From Diaprepes abbreviatus (lineage: Eukaryota; Arthropoda; Insecta; Coleoptera; Curculionidae): 64,000 bases of DNA. Numbering within the stretch: position 1 is the stretch's first letter; every line of letters starts with the position of its first letter. Both the position numbers and the translations under genes were made by a program. Shown piece by piece: positions 40,456 to 53,230 of this stretch. The stretch spans positions 5,619,001 through 5,683,000 of the forward strand of contig JASJET010000136.1 of assembly GCA_034092305.1 (NCBI GenBank). Reading direction: 5' to 3'. Under the pieces are notes generated by a model that was not told the origin of the DNA, did not search any database, and saw only the letters and a program-made list of their open reading frames with translations.

Positions 40456-41018
40456 TATTAGTTATTTTAAGATTATAAATTAAATAGTTTAAAAAGCGAA
40501 TTTATTTGATGTTAAACTGACAGCTCTAGTATACTTTGATAGCTATTTACCTGGTAGCTGGTGGTAATGAAATGAGAAAATAAATTTACCACTTAATTTT
40601 TGTGATTTACGTCTAAACCGTTGGGTTTAGCGATGTAAATGTAGAGCACCTTTTTTAAAGGCCTGGCATCAGTCTTTCAGAAATTATGCCAAAAACTACT
40701 GTAGCTGTCAACACTAAAAAATTATGACAAAAAAACAATTTTCAATGTAGGTAAAGTGCCCTCTAGCGGCAAACAATCAATGTGAATTGTTACTAAAATG
40801 ATGAAGCGCAGAAGACTTAGCCTATCTTTCAAATATTAGTCAAATCGGTTTTCCTGTAAGCGAGTAATTCAAAAAACAAAAAATAAAAACTTGAACTTGG
40901 ACGGCTTGTAACTCGAAAACGAATGACATTTTGAAAAAAAATTATATGAAGCTCTACCCTTATTTTGTCAAGTAGAATCACCCCCTTAAGTTTCGTGATC
41001 GATTTTTGAATCACCCTG
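40445..41018 (-). repeat. Right terminal inverted repeat (574 bp), containing the transposase start
   Basis: Reverse complement of 38722-39299. The transposase ATG (complement of 40453-40455) lies at its inner edge, so the repeat must hold the promoter and 5' leader of the gene. Confidence 0.95.
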
Positions 41019-42528
<1,510 letters not shown>

Positions 42529-42530
42529 AA

Positions 42531-42546
42531 TTGGTGTCGGAAGTGG
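42531..42546 (+). promoter_or_regulatory. Primer-binding-site-like sequence
   Basis: ttggtgtcggaagtgg begins two bases after the LTR end. It is the expected place and a form common in this gypsy lineage; Gypsy-B has a related sequence at the same place. Confidence 0.65.
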
Positions 42547-42615
42547 ATCAAATCCAGAGGAGGTTAGTTTAGGTTAGAAAATTAGAAAAAGAAGGAAAAA
42601 GTAAATTGAAATTGT

Positions 42616-43985
42616 ATGCCAGTGGAAACTAGAAGCCAGAAAGCAAAGATGGAAGAACAACTTCAAGGTGGTTTAAACCAGATACTGATGATGATACAAC
42701 GTATGAAAACAAGCCAAGAAGATATGAAGAAAAGCCAAGAAGATATGAAGAAAAGCCAAGAAGAGATGAAACAAGAATTGAAAGAAGATATGACGAAAAA
42801 TCAAGACGATATGAAACAAGAACTGAAGACACTAAAGACAAGCCAAGATGACATAAAACAAGAATTAAAGACAAGCCAAGATGACCTGAAACAAGAATTA
42901 AAGACAAGCCAAGAGGATATGAAACAAGAATTGATGACACTAAAAACATGCCAAGAAGACATTAAGAAAAATCAAGAAAGTATAAAACAAGAACTAAAAA
43001 CAAGTCTGGAGGATATAAAACAGGAAATGAAAGAAGACATCACAAAAAATCAAAAAGATATGAAGCGCATAGAACAAGAAATGCAACAGAAGAAGAAATT
43101 AGAGAAGACATACATGTTGAAATACAACATGAAGTGACAGGAATCCAGAAACAGGTGCAACAGTTACATTTGCAAATAGAGAAGGTAGCCAGTACAGGTA
43201 TGATAAAGGTAGATGGTGTTCCTGCAACTAGTGTGATGAAGCCACCTACTTTTGATGGCAAAGTACCTTGGCTTACCTATGTCCGTCAGTTCGAAGCCGC
43301 CGCCACCGGCAATAACTGGAGTTCACCGGAAAAGGCACGTGCTCTTGTTCTAGCACTACGAGGCGAAGCTATGGAGGTCCTACGTAACATTCCTGAAGAA
43401 AAACAGAATGATTACGAGTTCATTGTTACTTTTCTGGAGATGCGCTATGGGGAAGCCCACCTCCAAGAAGTTTATAAAGCCCAACTCCAAGGAAGAAGAC
43501 AAAAATATAACGAAAGTCTTCAAGAATATGAGGCGGATATCATGAGGTTAATTAATTTGACCTACCCAACATACCCAGAAGAAATAAAGCAAGAGTTAGC
43601 AGTGAATGGTTTTATTGAAGGTTTACGCGACCCAGAAACAAGTCAGACACTAAAAATGGCCAGACTGAAGAGAATATCCGAGGCTCTTGCTTATGCCCTT
43701 CAGTTTGAGACTGTCAAACAGACCTCAAGAAATCAAGGAAGAGTCATAAGAAGAGTCAGTGTTTCCCAGGATGACCCCAATACAAATGAGGAATTCTTCA
43801 TGAAGTTAATGAAGGAGATGCAGGAATTTTTAAACAGACAAAAGGCACACGATAACAAAAACACAACCGTCCATAGCAGAAAAAGAATTCGTTGTTGGAA
43901 ATGTGGCCAAGAGAGGCATGTACAAAGCCGCTGTACTGGCAGTACTGTTCCTGACAGTGATCAGAATCAGGAAAACTTCCAATAG
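42616..43985 (+). pseudogene. gag: Gypsy-A gag, frameshifted
   Basis: The first part (42616-43137) starts MPVETRSQKAKMEEQL and is dominated by repeats of the type SQEDMKK and MKQELKT, predicting a long coiled coil. Near 43085-43100 the frame shifts by one base: the next frame reads EEIREDIHVEIQHEV and runs into the second part. That part (43134-43985) carries a capsid-like domain, with GMIKVDGVPATSVMKPPTFD, NNWSSPEKARALVLALRGEA and ESLQEYEADIMRLI. A CCHC knuckle, CWKCGQERHVQSRC, lies near its end. Gag would form the retrotransposon particle. Apart from the one-base shift it looks complete. A sequencing error could also explain the shift. Confidence 0.85.
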
Positions 43986-46900
43986 CCAGCTTAGAGGGGC
44001 GAAAGCTGGCTAGGTGCTACCAAGCCCCACCAACAATAACAATTAAGGTATCCCGGTTGCAAAACAATGGTTCCAGCTTGGTAGTACCCGGAAAGGTATG
44101 CGGTCGGGAATGTGAAATGGTATTAGACACTGGTTCTACTCACACCATTGTAAAGCCGAACATTTTGGCTCATTGTAAAATTGGTCTTCCGGAGAAGCAT
44201 TATGTCCTGCAAATCGCGAATGGGGAAGTAATACCTGTGAAAGGGATACATGAAGCCAAAATAACTCTGGGAAGCACCACTTTCAAACATATGGTCATTG
44301 TTGCTGATATTTTGGATGTAGTAATACTCGGTCTAGATGTCATGGAACACCAGAAGCTTGTCCTTGATCTTCCTCAACGAGTACTGCGAACTAGAAATGA
44401 AGAAATTGTTATGAATATACCGAAAAATAGTAACGTGTCGATCCGGGAAGTTGTACTTCTTGAAGATGCGATGTTACCCTCAAGTTCAGAATGTATAGTA
44501 AAAGTAAAGGTTGATGGTTCTGCAGAAGATGAAATTGTTTTAGTTGAACCAAGTCAAGATTGCTCGTTGTATGCAAAAGGGATTCTTCCTGCTAGAACAC
44601 TGATCCAGAATAAAGGAAGCCATATATTTGTCAAGATGCTAAATTTGAAGGATTATCCTCAACAGATGAGAAAAGGTGACAAGATTGCGACCTGTCAACC
44701 TGTCGACGTGATAGTTACCGGTATCCCGTTGCAACCTGAAAAATTGCCTGCTAGTCTACCTAAAGTACTTCAAGACCTTGTTAGTGCGTCAACACCTTTA
44801 CTGAATCAAGTTCAGGGGGCTAGACTAGAAAATCTTTTAAGAAGAAATCAGGATGTTTTCACTTTCTCAGATAGCGACTTGGGAAGGACCAATATAGTCG
44901 AGCATAGAATAAATACTGGTGAAGCAACTCCAATTAAACAAGCTCCAAGGAGATTACCATTAGCAAAACGTGACAAGGTTGAGAAGATGCTTAAAGACAT
45001 GCAGGATCAAGGCATTATAGAACCTTCCCACAGTCACTGGACATCACCAGTTGTACTAGTTAAGAAGAAAGATGGCTCAACTAGACTCTGTGTTGACTTT
45101 AGACGGCTTAATGACGTCACAAAGAAAGACAGTTTTCCTTTGCCTCGTATTGATGATACTCTAGATACTTTAACTGGATCAAAATGGTTTTCCACATTGG
45201 ACTTAAAAAGTGGCTATTGGCAGGTACAGCTTCATCCAGAAGATAAAGAAAAGTCCGCCTTTTCTACTGGAATGGGGTTATGGCAATTTAATATTATGCC
45301 ATTTGGTTTATGCAATGCCCCAGCCACTTTTGAACGTTTAATGGAACGAATCTTACATGGACTAACGTGGAAAACATGTCTAGTCTATATAGATGACATC
45401 ATAATTCTGGGAAAAACATTTGACGATCATCTGAAAAATCTTGAAGATGTATTTCAAAAACTGAGAAGTGCACAATTGAAGCTCAGTCCAAAGAAATGTC
45501 AATTTTTCCAGAAAGAAGTGAAATACCTAGGACATATAATCACAGAAGCAGGTGTATGAACCGATCCAGAAAAGACAGAAGCCATTGAAAGTTGGCCAAT
45601 ACCGAAACATAAGCATGAACTGAGAAGTTTTTTAGGTCTTTGTACTTACTATAGAAGATTCATAAAAGGATTCGCCGATATTGCGAGACCTTTACATCGA
45701 CTGACTGAAATTAGCAACAACTATGAATGGTCCGCAGACTGCGAAGCCGCTTTTAATGAACTAAAGAAGGCACTTTGTAATCCTCCAATACTGTCATATC
45801 CTGAGCTCGATCAGATGTTTGTTGTGGATGCGGACGCTAGTAACTCCTCTATAGGTGGAATTTTGTCCCAGATACAAAATGGCCAGGGAAAAGTGATTGC
45901 TTAATTTAGCAAGGTACTCTGCAAAGCTGAGCGAAATTACTGTGTGACAAGAAAAGAACTACCCGCCATTATAAAGACAGTGGAACACTTTCACAAATAT
46001 CTGTATGGCCAAAAATTTCTCTTGCGAACAGACCATGCATCATTAAAGTGGCTTTTACAATTTAAAAATCCTGAAGGCCGAATAGCACGATGGTTACAAC
46101 GCTTGCAAGAGTACGATTTTAAAATTGAACATAGAAAAGGCTTGAATCACAAAAATGCAGACGCTTTGTCAAGGAGACCATGTTCAGAAGAATGCAAGCA
46201 CTGTAAGAGGCACGAAGAGCGAGAAAATTCTGACGATTTTTATTGCCGAAAGACACGACTACAATGCTCTTTGGATTGGGATCCCAAAATCATCTCCAAA
46301 GAACAACAAGAAGATCCAAATCTTAACCTTATCATTAAATTAAAGAATAATAATTTAAATCTACCCACTTTTCAAGAAATCTCGTCAAAATCTCAAAAAG
46401 TGAAAGGTTACTGGGCCTTATGGGATTCCTTGACTATGCACAATGGTCTTTTAAATAGAGTTTGGGAGAGTTCTGATGGCAAAGACTACAAATACCAGAC
46501 TGTTTTACCCACCAAAAGGATTCCAGAAGTACTGCAAGCTTTACATAATGGTGTAGGTGGCGGACACTTAGGGGTTATGAAAACTCTTGAAAAAGTTCGA
46601 GAGAGGTTCTATTGGCTGGGAAGCCGCGCAGATGTAAAAGATTGGTGCAAAACATGTACCGACTGTGCTGCCAGTAAAGGACAGAGGACCCGTAGCCATG
46701 GTAAAATGAAGCAGTACAATATAGGAGTACCTTTTGAAAGAATTGCTATAGACATAGCAGAACCATTTCCTATTAGTAAATCCGGGAATCGCTATATGTT
46801 GGTAGCTACGGATTACTTCAGTAAATGGCCAGAAGTCTATGCGATACCAAACCAAGAAGCCACCACCGTTGCTGAAATGTTGTTTGAACAGTGGATTTGT

Positions 46901-47365
46901 AGATATGGGGTGCCAGGAGAGATACACTCTGATCAAGGCAGAAATTTTGAAACACCTGCCAGCATAATTTTTGGAAAAGAATTACGTCTTCCAGTCGATT
47001 TACTTACTGGACGTCCACCCGATTTTAAAGCAACTTGCGAGGACTACTCCAACCAAGTTAGTAAGCAGCTGCAGATCTTACACGAAGAAGTCCATTAAAA
47101 GTTACAAATAGAAAGCGACAGAATGAAGACTCGCTATGACGTCAAAGCCAATGCGGGTGGATTCATGGTTGGTGAAAGAGTTTGGTTGTACAATCCGAAA
47201 AGAACCAAAGGGCGTTCACCAAAGCTTCAAAAGTCATGGGAAGGTCCGTACAATGATGTGACTCGACTAAACGATCTGGTGTACCGAATTCAGAAAAGCC
47301 CTCATGCGAAGATGAAATTCGTTCATCTGGACAGATTGGCCCATTACCAAGATCAAGAAGGTTGA
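43970..47365 (+). pseudogene. pol: Gypsy-A pol: protease, RT, RNase H, integrase, with three stops and an integrase deletion
   Basis: Pol is in the -1 frame relative to gag and is open from before the gag stop, so a -1 shift in the overlap (near GAAAAC, about 43971) could join them. Order: protease MVLDTGSTHTIV (about 44120); RT with CVDFRRLNDVT, FSTLDLKSGYWQV and active site YIDDI (about 45385); RNase H with VVDADASNSSIGG, TDHASLKWLL and NADALSR; integrase zinc domain HNGVGGGHLGVM to WCKTCTDC (46550-46665); first core Asp in IAIDIAEP; second in HSDQGRNFE. Then about 70 codons are missing, including the catalytic Glu, before IIFGKELRLP. The C-terminal domain ends at 47365. Stops: TGA 45557-45559, TAA 45902-45904, TAA 47096-47098, all in the same frame. 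Confidence 0.9.
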
Positions 47366-47396
47366 TCGGGACGATCAAGGCTTGGAAGGGGGGCAA

Positions 47397-48031
47397 TGTT
47401 ACAAACTTTATATCGTTGTACATTTCCTAGTATTAATTTGTGTTCGTAGTTTGTAGGGTTTTAAGTATATTTTCTAATGTAAGGAACTTTGTAGCGTTTT
47501 ATATTTCATAGTATTAGTTTGTATTCGTAGTTTGTAGTATTTTAGGTATATTTTCTAATGTAACGAACTTTGTAGCATTTTATATTTCACAGTATTAGTT
47601 TGAGTTTGCAGTTCATAGGGTTTTAGGTATATTTTCTATGAGTTTATAATTTATTTAAGTAATTTTACCTTTGTTAATTTCCTCAGGAGACGACTATGAA
47701 AGAAGGTCTGGAACTTTTTAGAGAATTCGATTTCCTTATTTTTAACATGGAACGCCTATGATAGAAGGTCTAGAAATCGCCGGATTTTTCCTTTTTCTTA
47801 TTTTGATTACCCCATGTAGTATGGAAAACCTTCTAGAGAATTAGGGAATCTTCCGGTATCAACCAAAAGGGTATATAAAGGGTCCAGATTGACTTTCTTG
47901 GTCAGTATATTCTGAGAGTTTGTCGACGCAAGTTGAATTAATTTGACAAGTATCAAAAGTAAGGTTGACAATAAAAAGTGATTAAAAAAAAATACAGGGT
48001 GTGTAGTTTGTTTGAAGACCGGCCGTCTGGT

Positions 48032-48034
<3 letters not shown>
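47397..48034 (+). repeat. 3' LTR of Gypsy-A (638 bp)
   Basis: Like the 5' LTR but with three copies of the 81-bp unit (from 47398, 47479 and 47560) where the 5' LTR has two, which accounts for the extra length. The promoter pair TATATAAA/TCAGT is at 47872-47906. Confidence 0.95.
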
Positions 48035-48102
<68 letters not shown>

Positions 48103-48106
48103 ATAC
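48035..48106. repeat. (TA)n microsatellite, right flank of Gypsy-A
   Basis: TA tract beginning directly after the 3' LTR end GGTACA and fading into tataatata. With 41858-41972 it shows that the element landed inside a TA array. Confidence 0.97.
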
Positions 48107-49778
48107 CGTGAAAGGCAAAAATGTTGTTTTGATGAAAGAACCAAATAAATTGTAATGTAAAATAAGGCAGAAAATTTTAAATTTAAGCTTGGCTCTGGTT
48201 TTAATGATATTTTGTAATATTTTATAATGTTTATTATTTCAATGTGTTGAGCTCCTTTAACGTGGTGCTTTAATAAGCTTAAAAAGATATAGTTAAAAAA
48301 ATGAAGTGTTCGTAAAAATTGCAACTAAAGGAATTTTTAAACACTGGTAGTTTCAAAAATGCTTAACCGAACTTAATGAGCTTTTCAGGTTTTACAACTA
48401 ATTTTATCTTTATTTCATTAATGATGATCAACTTGACCTTATGAGTTTTTTAAATATACAGTGCGGTAAAGAGGCTATGCAAATATCTCGATACATCATT
48501 ATCAGGGTTTGTTATTCAGGCCTTTTTTGCAAAAAAAAAATATTTTTAGGGTTTTTAATACATCTAAAATTTGGTAGATGAAAAACTCATACTAAACATA
48601 TGAGTTGATCACTAATTAGTTAAATCTAAGGAAACTAGTTATCATAATCTGAAATTTTCATCAAAATCAACAGGCTCTAGCTGGATATGTAGGATACTGA
48701 TTTTTCTTTTATGTCATTTATTATGGAACTCTGTTCCTGTATTTTCCGTAATATTCTTCCTTAGCTCATTTAATAATCTAACGATATATTATTGTCCAAA
48801 AATATTTTCTAGTTACATGAATAGATCTAAAATTTTTATATCTGCTTTAGGTAAATTGTAAGTAAAAGATATATATTTTATCATTGCATATTATTTAAAA
48901 AAGAGACGAAAGTTAGTTGCACTGAAGGTGTTTTTAATTCCAATAATTCAGAAAGGGAAAGCTAATCAAATTGTCTTTATGACCTGGCAGCCTAACAAAA
49001 AGGAGATCGCAGGAAGCGTAGTGATCAAATCTCTAGTAATTGAGTAAGCGATGGTGCCTTCTTACAAAAAATCAATATCTCCAAATTTAAATGCAAATAA
49101 AAGGTGTTTAAGTCTTTCGAAAAAAAAATGGCAATATTACAGTTTGAGTCTACAGTTACAAAATAACTACAATCACAATTATTTTCAAAAATAATCGAAA
49201 GTTATTTTTCTAATAGCAAAATGTCATAGTTGTCATCAGCAGTCCATGAAAATCTTCGATAAGTTGTTTTATTTCTGAGAATCATGTTACATTCATGAGC
49301 TGTTTCCTTTCCACATAAAATAGGAGTTACAACATAATCACAAGTAAAACATAGTCCTTTTAACTTTAGCCAAGAACACCAAAAAATTTTTTTCTTGCAG
49401 TTGAAGTAGTATGCGTAGTTTATTTCGCATATATCAAGTCGACTGATTATATAATGAGAATAAACAATGGATTCGTAACATTTAAAAGCTTCTGGAATGG
49501 TTTATATTTTCAGGTAGCAGGAATGCTAAATTATAAATTCTAAAATATTTTTTAGTCATTTAATGTATATTTTATTGCATATGTCAGTCTAAAGAAACCA
49601 TAATAATTATTCGAAAAATAATCCCCCTTGAGTGTTTCCTGAAATTAAACTTTTTTTTTCGTTTAAAATATACGCTGATAAGTCACTGTTATTGTAAAAA
49701 ATGACGGAAAAATTAGATCAATGAATTTGCATCAAGTTTTGCTTTAATCTTGGAAAAACTAGCTCCGAAACAATTCAT
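48107..49778. other. No gene recognised
   Basis: A+T-rich with no notable open frame on either strand, apart from minus-strand frames that run into the (TA)n tract and are artefacts. Confidence 0.6.
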
Positions 49779-50437
49779 ATGATGAATAAGGCATTTAGAG
49801 AAACAAAGCGACAGTCTTCACAGTGGAAGCATTCACAATCGCCAATACCAAAAAAAGCACGTCAAAGTCGGAGCAAAGTGAAGACAATGTGGACTGTTTT
49901 CTTTAATTATGATGGTGTTGTACACCACGAATATGCTCCTCACACGATCACTAAAGAATATTACGTTTAAGTACTGAAAAGATTTTGTGACGCAGTCAGA
50001 AGAAAACGGCCATAGCTTTGGAATAGCGGTGATTGGATGCTTCACCACGACAATGCGCCAGCGCATTCATTGAACCTTGTGCAGCAATATTTAACAAAGT
50101 ACCAAGTCGTACAGCTTCGCCAGCCTCCGTACAGTCCCGACGTTGCTCTCTGCGACTTTTTGCTCTTTCCCAGATTAAAAATGCGCTAAAAGGACACCGG
50201 TTCTATGACAAAGAGACGGTTGAAACTAATGCGACAAAAGCTCTGAAGGCAATTCCGAAAACTGACTTCAAGGTCTGCGTCAGGAAGTGGAAACACCGCT
50301 GGGGACGTATTATTCAATTAAATGAGGACTACTTTGAAGGATGTCAGTATGAAGGTAGGCTCGATACTTTTGGGACAAACCTCGTAAATATATTACGTGT
50401 CTGCTATTTTCTGCTTCATGTTACTTTACTGAAATGA
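49779..50437 (+). pseudogene. Mariner transposase, 5'-truncated (DD34D type)
   Basis: 49779-49970 opens with RETKRQSSQWKHSQSP and KKARQSRSKVKTMWTVFFN, the segment just after the first catalytic Asp in mariner transposases. After a stop, DAVRRKRP and WMLHHDNAPAHS (second Asp, about 50035-50070) follow in another phase. The third box reads SPDVALCDFLLFP, and 34 residues separate the second and third Asp, the mariner spacing. A C-terminal stretch follows in another phase (about 50170-50437, HRFYDKETVETNATKALKAI). The N-terminal DNA-binding region and the first Asp are missing, and no terminal repeats were found. A dead remnant. Confidence 0.85.
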
Positions 50438-51862
50438 ATGCGAGCCTTACTTTATTTTTATGTGAAAAAAAAAAGAAAAGAGGTCTAGAAATAAGTTAAG
50501 TATAATAAAATTTGTCATTTTGAAAGGTATTAAAATTATCCTTTTTGAAGCAATAGTGTGTTAGCCCAATTAAAATTTTGTCGTTATTAATTTTAACTTT
50601 GTTCCTAACGCAATAAAGTCTAAAATTATGTGAATCACATTATTTTTAAATTAACGTCTCCTACAAAGGATTGAAAATTAGGCGCAGGATAACTTCAATC
50701 TAAATTTAGAAAATATGGGATTGGGAAGAAATGGTGTATGCAAAATAAAAGTCAAAAAAATAAGAAACATTTTCCTAACAATATTGGTTCAAAAACTGAT
50801 AAAATACCGCAAGATTACTTTATCATTAAATCGTGCCAAAGTTAAAACATAACTTGTATAAAAACTCAAAGTTTTGTAAAAGTGATCTACAAAAACAAAT
50901 TTTCATATAATGTTGGTATAAAATATTTCTACAATATTTTTATATTTTTTTGGGTTATTCTGAATTATCCTTTACAGAAGAAAGATATTGCCGTTCAGTA
51001 ATAAACGATTACTTAAATAGAATTCTTAGTTATTGTTTAACTTGTAAGAATATAGTTTTTGAAGCTCTTTACCATACAGTAGAAAAATTCTTCGATTCAA
51101 AAGAATTTATAACGTTATAAGAAAAGAAAGATCATTTTTTGGTAAAAATCTGATATTCGTTGGATGATCTAAGTGATACAATACTGCTGTAGCTATTACG
51201 AAGTTTTTTAAAAAGTTGTTTCACCAACCGTAGTTAACATGAATGTTTTATGAACTGAAGTTAAAGAATTCGATCCAATTAACAATATATTATATTTAAC
51301 CAACAAGTATCACAGAGACTAAAATTAAGCATTACGTGATAAAATTTGTAATAAGATAGGTATTACGATTTTTTTTTTCTTTCAGAGCATCGAAAATGTT
51401 TTTAATCTGTGTGTGACCTAAAGGCTATAAAATTAACATGCTACTTATTTTTATCCATGATAACTTTTTTAACTTTAAAAGAGAAGACATCTCTCATATT
51501 TTATAATTATTTGCGTAAAATTCTGCATTATTGATGCAAATCCCTCACCTTTCCGGAAAATACTACTGTCATTCAATAATCAAAATCCATGCAAAGTGCG
51601 TGATTAATATTAACTGTCAGTTTCAGAGCGATGTAATGAATCAGAATGACTTTTGTAGGCCTTCTCTTATAGAGAAGAAAAAGAATTATTATTCAAAGAA
51701 ATTACACTATTTTACAGTCAATTTGCGACTGTAATATAAAAGGCAGTCTTTGGTTAATTTTTGGAAAGTTTTTGCTACAGATGGGGTCAGTTTACCACTA
51801 AATCGCAGAAAGAGGCAATTAACCAATTAACCAGAGTAGCTTTGTCATAAGTATATCTTGTT
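50438..51862. other. No gene recognised
   Basis: A+T-rich. A 67-codon frame at 51531-51734 shows no family resemblance. Confidence 0.6.
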
Positions 51863-53230
51863 GGCGATCAAGATCGGGACTGGGCTCTTGACATATGTTG
51901 CCAAACCTGTGCTGAAAATCTTAGTAACTGTCTATTGCATTTCTAGTGAATTGGCGAGAACCAACAAATCATTTTAACGACTGTTACTTTTTGGTTTCTC
52001 AAGAAAGAGCAAACATAATATTGAATATCCGGATATTCCCTCAGCGATAAAACCGATTCTTCATGGAAAAAGTTTACCAGTTCCAGCTGCCCCGGCAAAA
52101 TGGGAGGAAAATTTAGAAGTGTATGATGATAAGACAGAATCCGATAATATTCAAAAAAGGACGATCCTTATTTTCCCAAAAGTGAAGGAAAAGCACCCCA
52201 GTTAATCGAACAATCTGAATGAAATCATCTAGTCTGGGACCTCCAGTTGTTCAAAGAACATACTGAAGTATTAGGGTCTAGATTACAAAAATGAGCTAGA
52301 ACCGAAGTTACAACATTTAGGAATTGTAACCAGGAGCTATCCTCGTTTTTTACTCTGCAGGATAAAATGTGTGTTTGTATTAATCCAAATAGTGTTATGA
52401 AAAAATTACGATTTGAACATATCCCGGACCAATGACGCTTATTTATAGATTCTTCTAAAATAAGTTTAAAAACAGTTCTGCTCCATATTGGCAACAAAAG
52501 ACTCTCTATTCCTCTTGCATATGCAGTTGACATGAATAGAAACATACGAAAGTATGTCACTTATTTTAAATACAATACACTATTATAAGCATAAGGGGCA
52601 AATATGTGGTGACCTAAAAAATCATAGGACTATTGCTTCAGGGCTTCAGATTGGATTTACGAAGTATTGCTGTTTTCTTTGTTTTTGGGACTGTAAAGTA
52701 ACACAGAGCGATTAACAAGTAAAAGAATGGCTTTCGAGAGACCAATTTATTGCAGGTCAAGCTAACGTAAAGAATATACCTCTTGTTGATCCCATAAAGC
52801 TACTGTTACCTCCATTACACATTAAACTGGAATTGATTAAAAATTTCGTTAAAGCATTAGATAAAGAAGGAGATGAATTTAAATACCTTAAACAAATTTT
52901 CCCTAAACTAAGTGATGCTAAGCTTACGGAAGGAATATTTGTTGGACCGCCAATTAGAAAAATACTAAGAGATCAACAGTTTAATCAAAAATTAAGTGAT
53001 GTTGAATTAGTTGCTTGAAGTTCTTTTAAAACAATTGTTTTGGGGATTTTAGGAAACCAAAAAGTAGAAAACTATGAAAAACTTGTAGAAAAACTTCTGG
53101 AAAGCTACTGCAAAATGGTTCTCATGTCTCTTAGAATACACCTCTTTCACTCCCATCTAAATTTTTCCCTGAAAATTTCGGTGCAGTTAGTGACGAGCAA
53201 GGAGATAGGTTCCTCTAAGACATAATAACA
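51863..53230 (+). pseudogene. Uncharacterised arthropod repeat protein, nearly full-length but broken
   Basis: Reading in order across shifts and stops: GDQDRDWALDICCQTC with a Cys cluster (51863 on); DIPSAIKPILHGKSLPVPAA (52032 on); FKEHTEVLGSRLQK (about 52243); RLFIDSSKISLKTVLLHIGN (52436 on); ICGDLKNHRTIASGLQIGFT (about 52600); LLLPPLHIKLELIKNFVKAL (about 52797); LTEGIFVGPPIRKILRD; and a last piece with NYEKLVEKLLESYCKM (53040-53225). I recall these blocks as hallmarks of a protein duplicated many times in arthropod genomes, with no assigned function. The FIDSS...VLLH block could be the first strand of an RNase-H-like fold, but this is speculation. It may be the gene of an unclassified transposon. 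A second fragment is at 9710-9995. Confidence 0.65.

Larger units (their letters stand above)
38722..41018 (-). mobile_element. Tc1/mariner-type transposon with about 575-bp terminal inverted repeats
   Basis: The element runs from cagggtgattcaaaaatcga (38722) to its inverse ending tcaccctg (41018), with TA at 38720-38721 and 41019-41020. The terminal inverted repeats (38722-39299 and 40445-41018) are nearly identical along their whole length. The single gene runs leftward and starts at the inner edge of the right repeat. Length is 2297 bp. Near-identity of the arms and the single lesion in the gene suggest recent activity. Confidence 0.95.

Noticed and set aside
42629..42949. 106-codon minus-strand frame, Leu/Ser/Val-rich
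   Set aside because: Antisense of the repeated coiled-coil region of Gypsy-A gag; the repeats keep both strands open.
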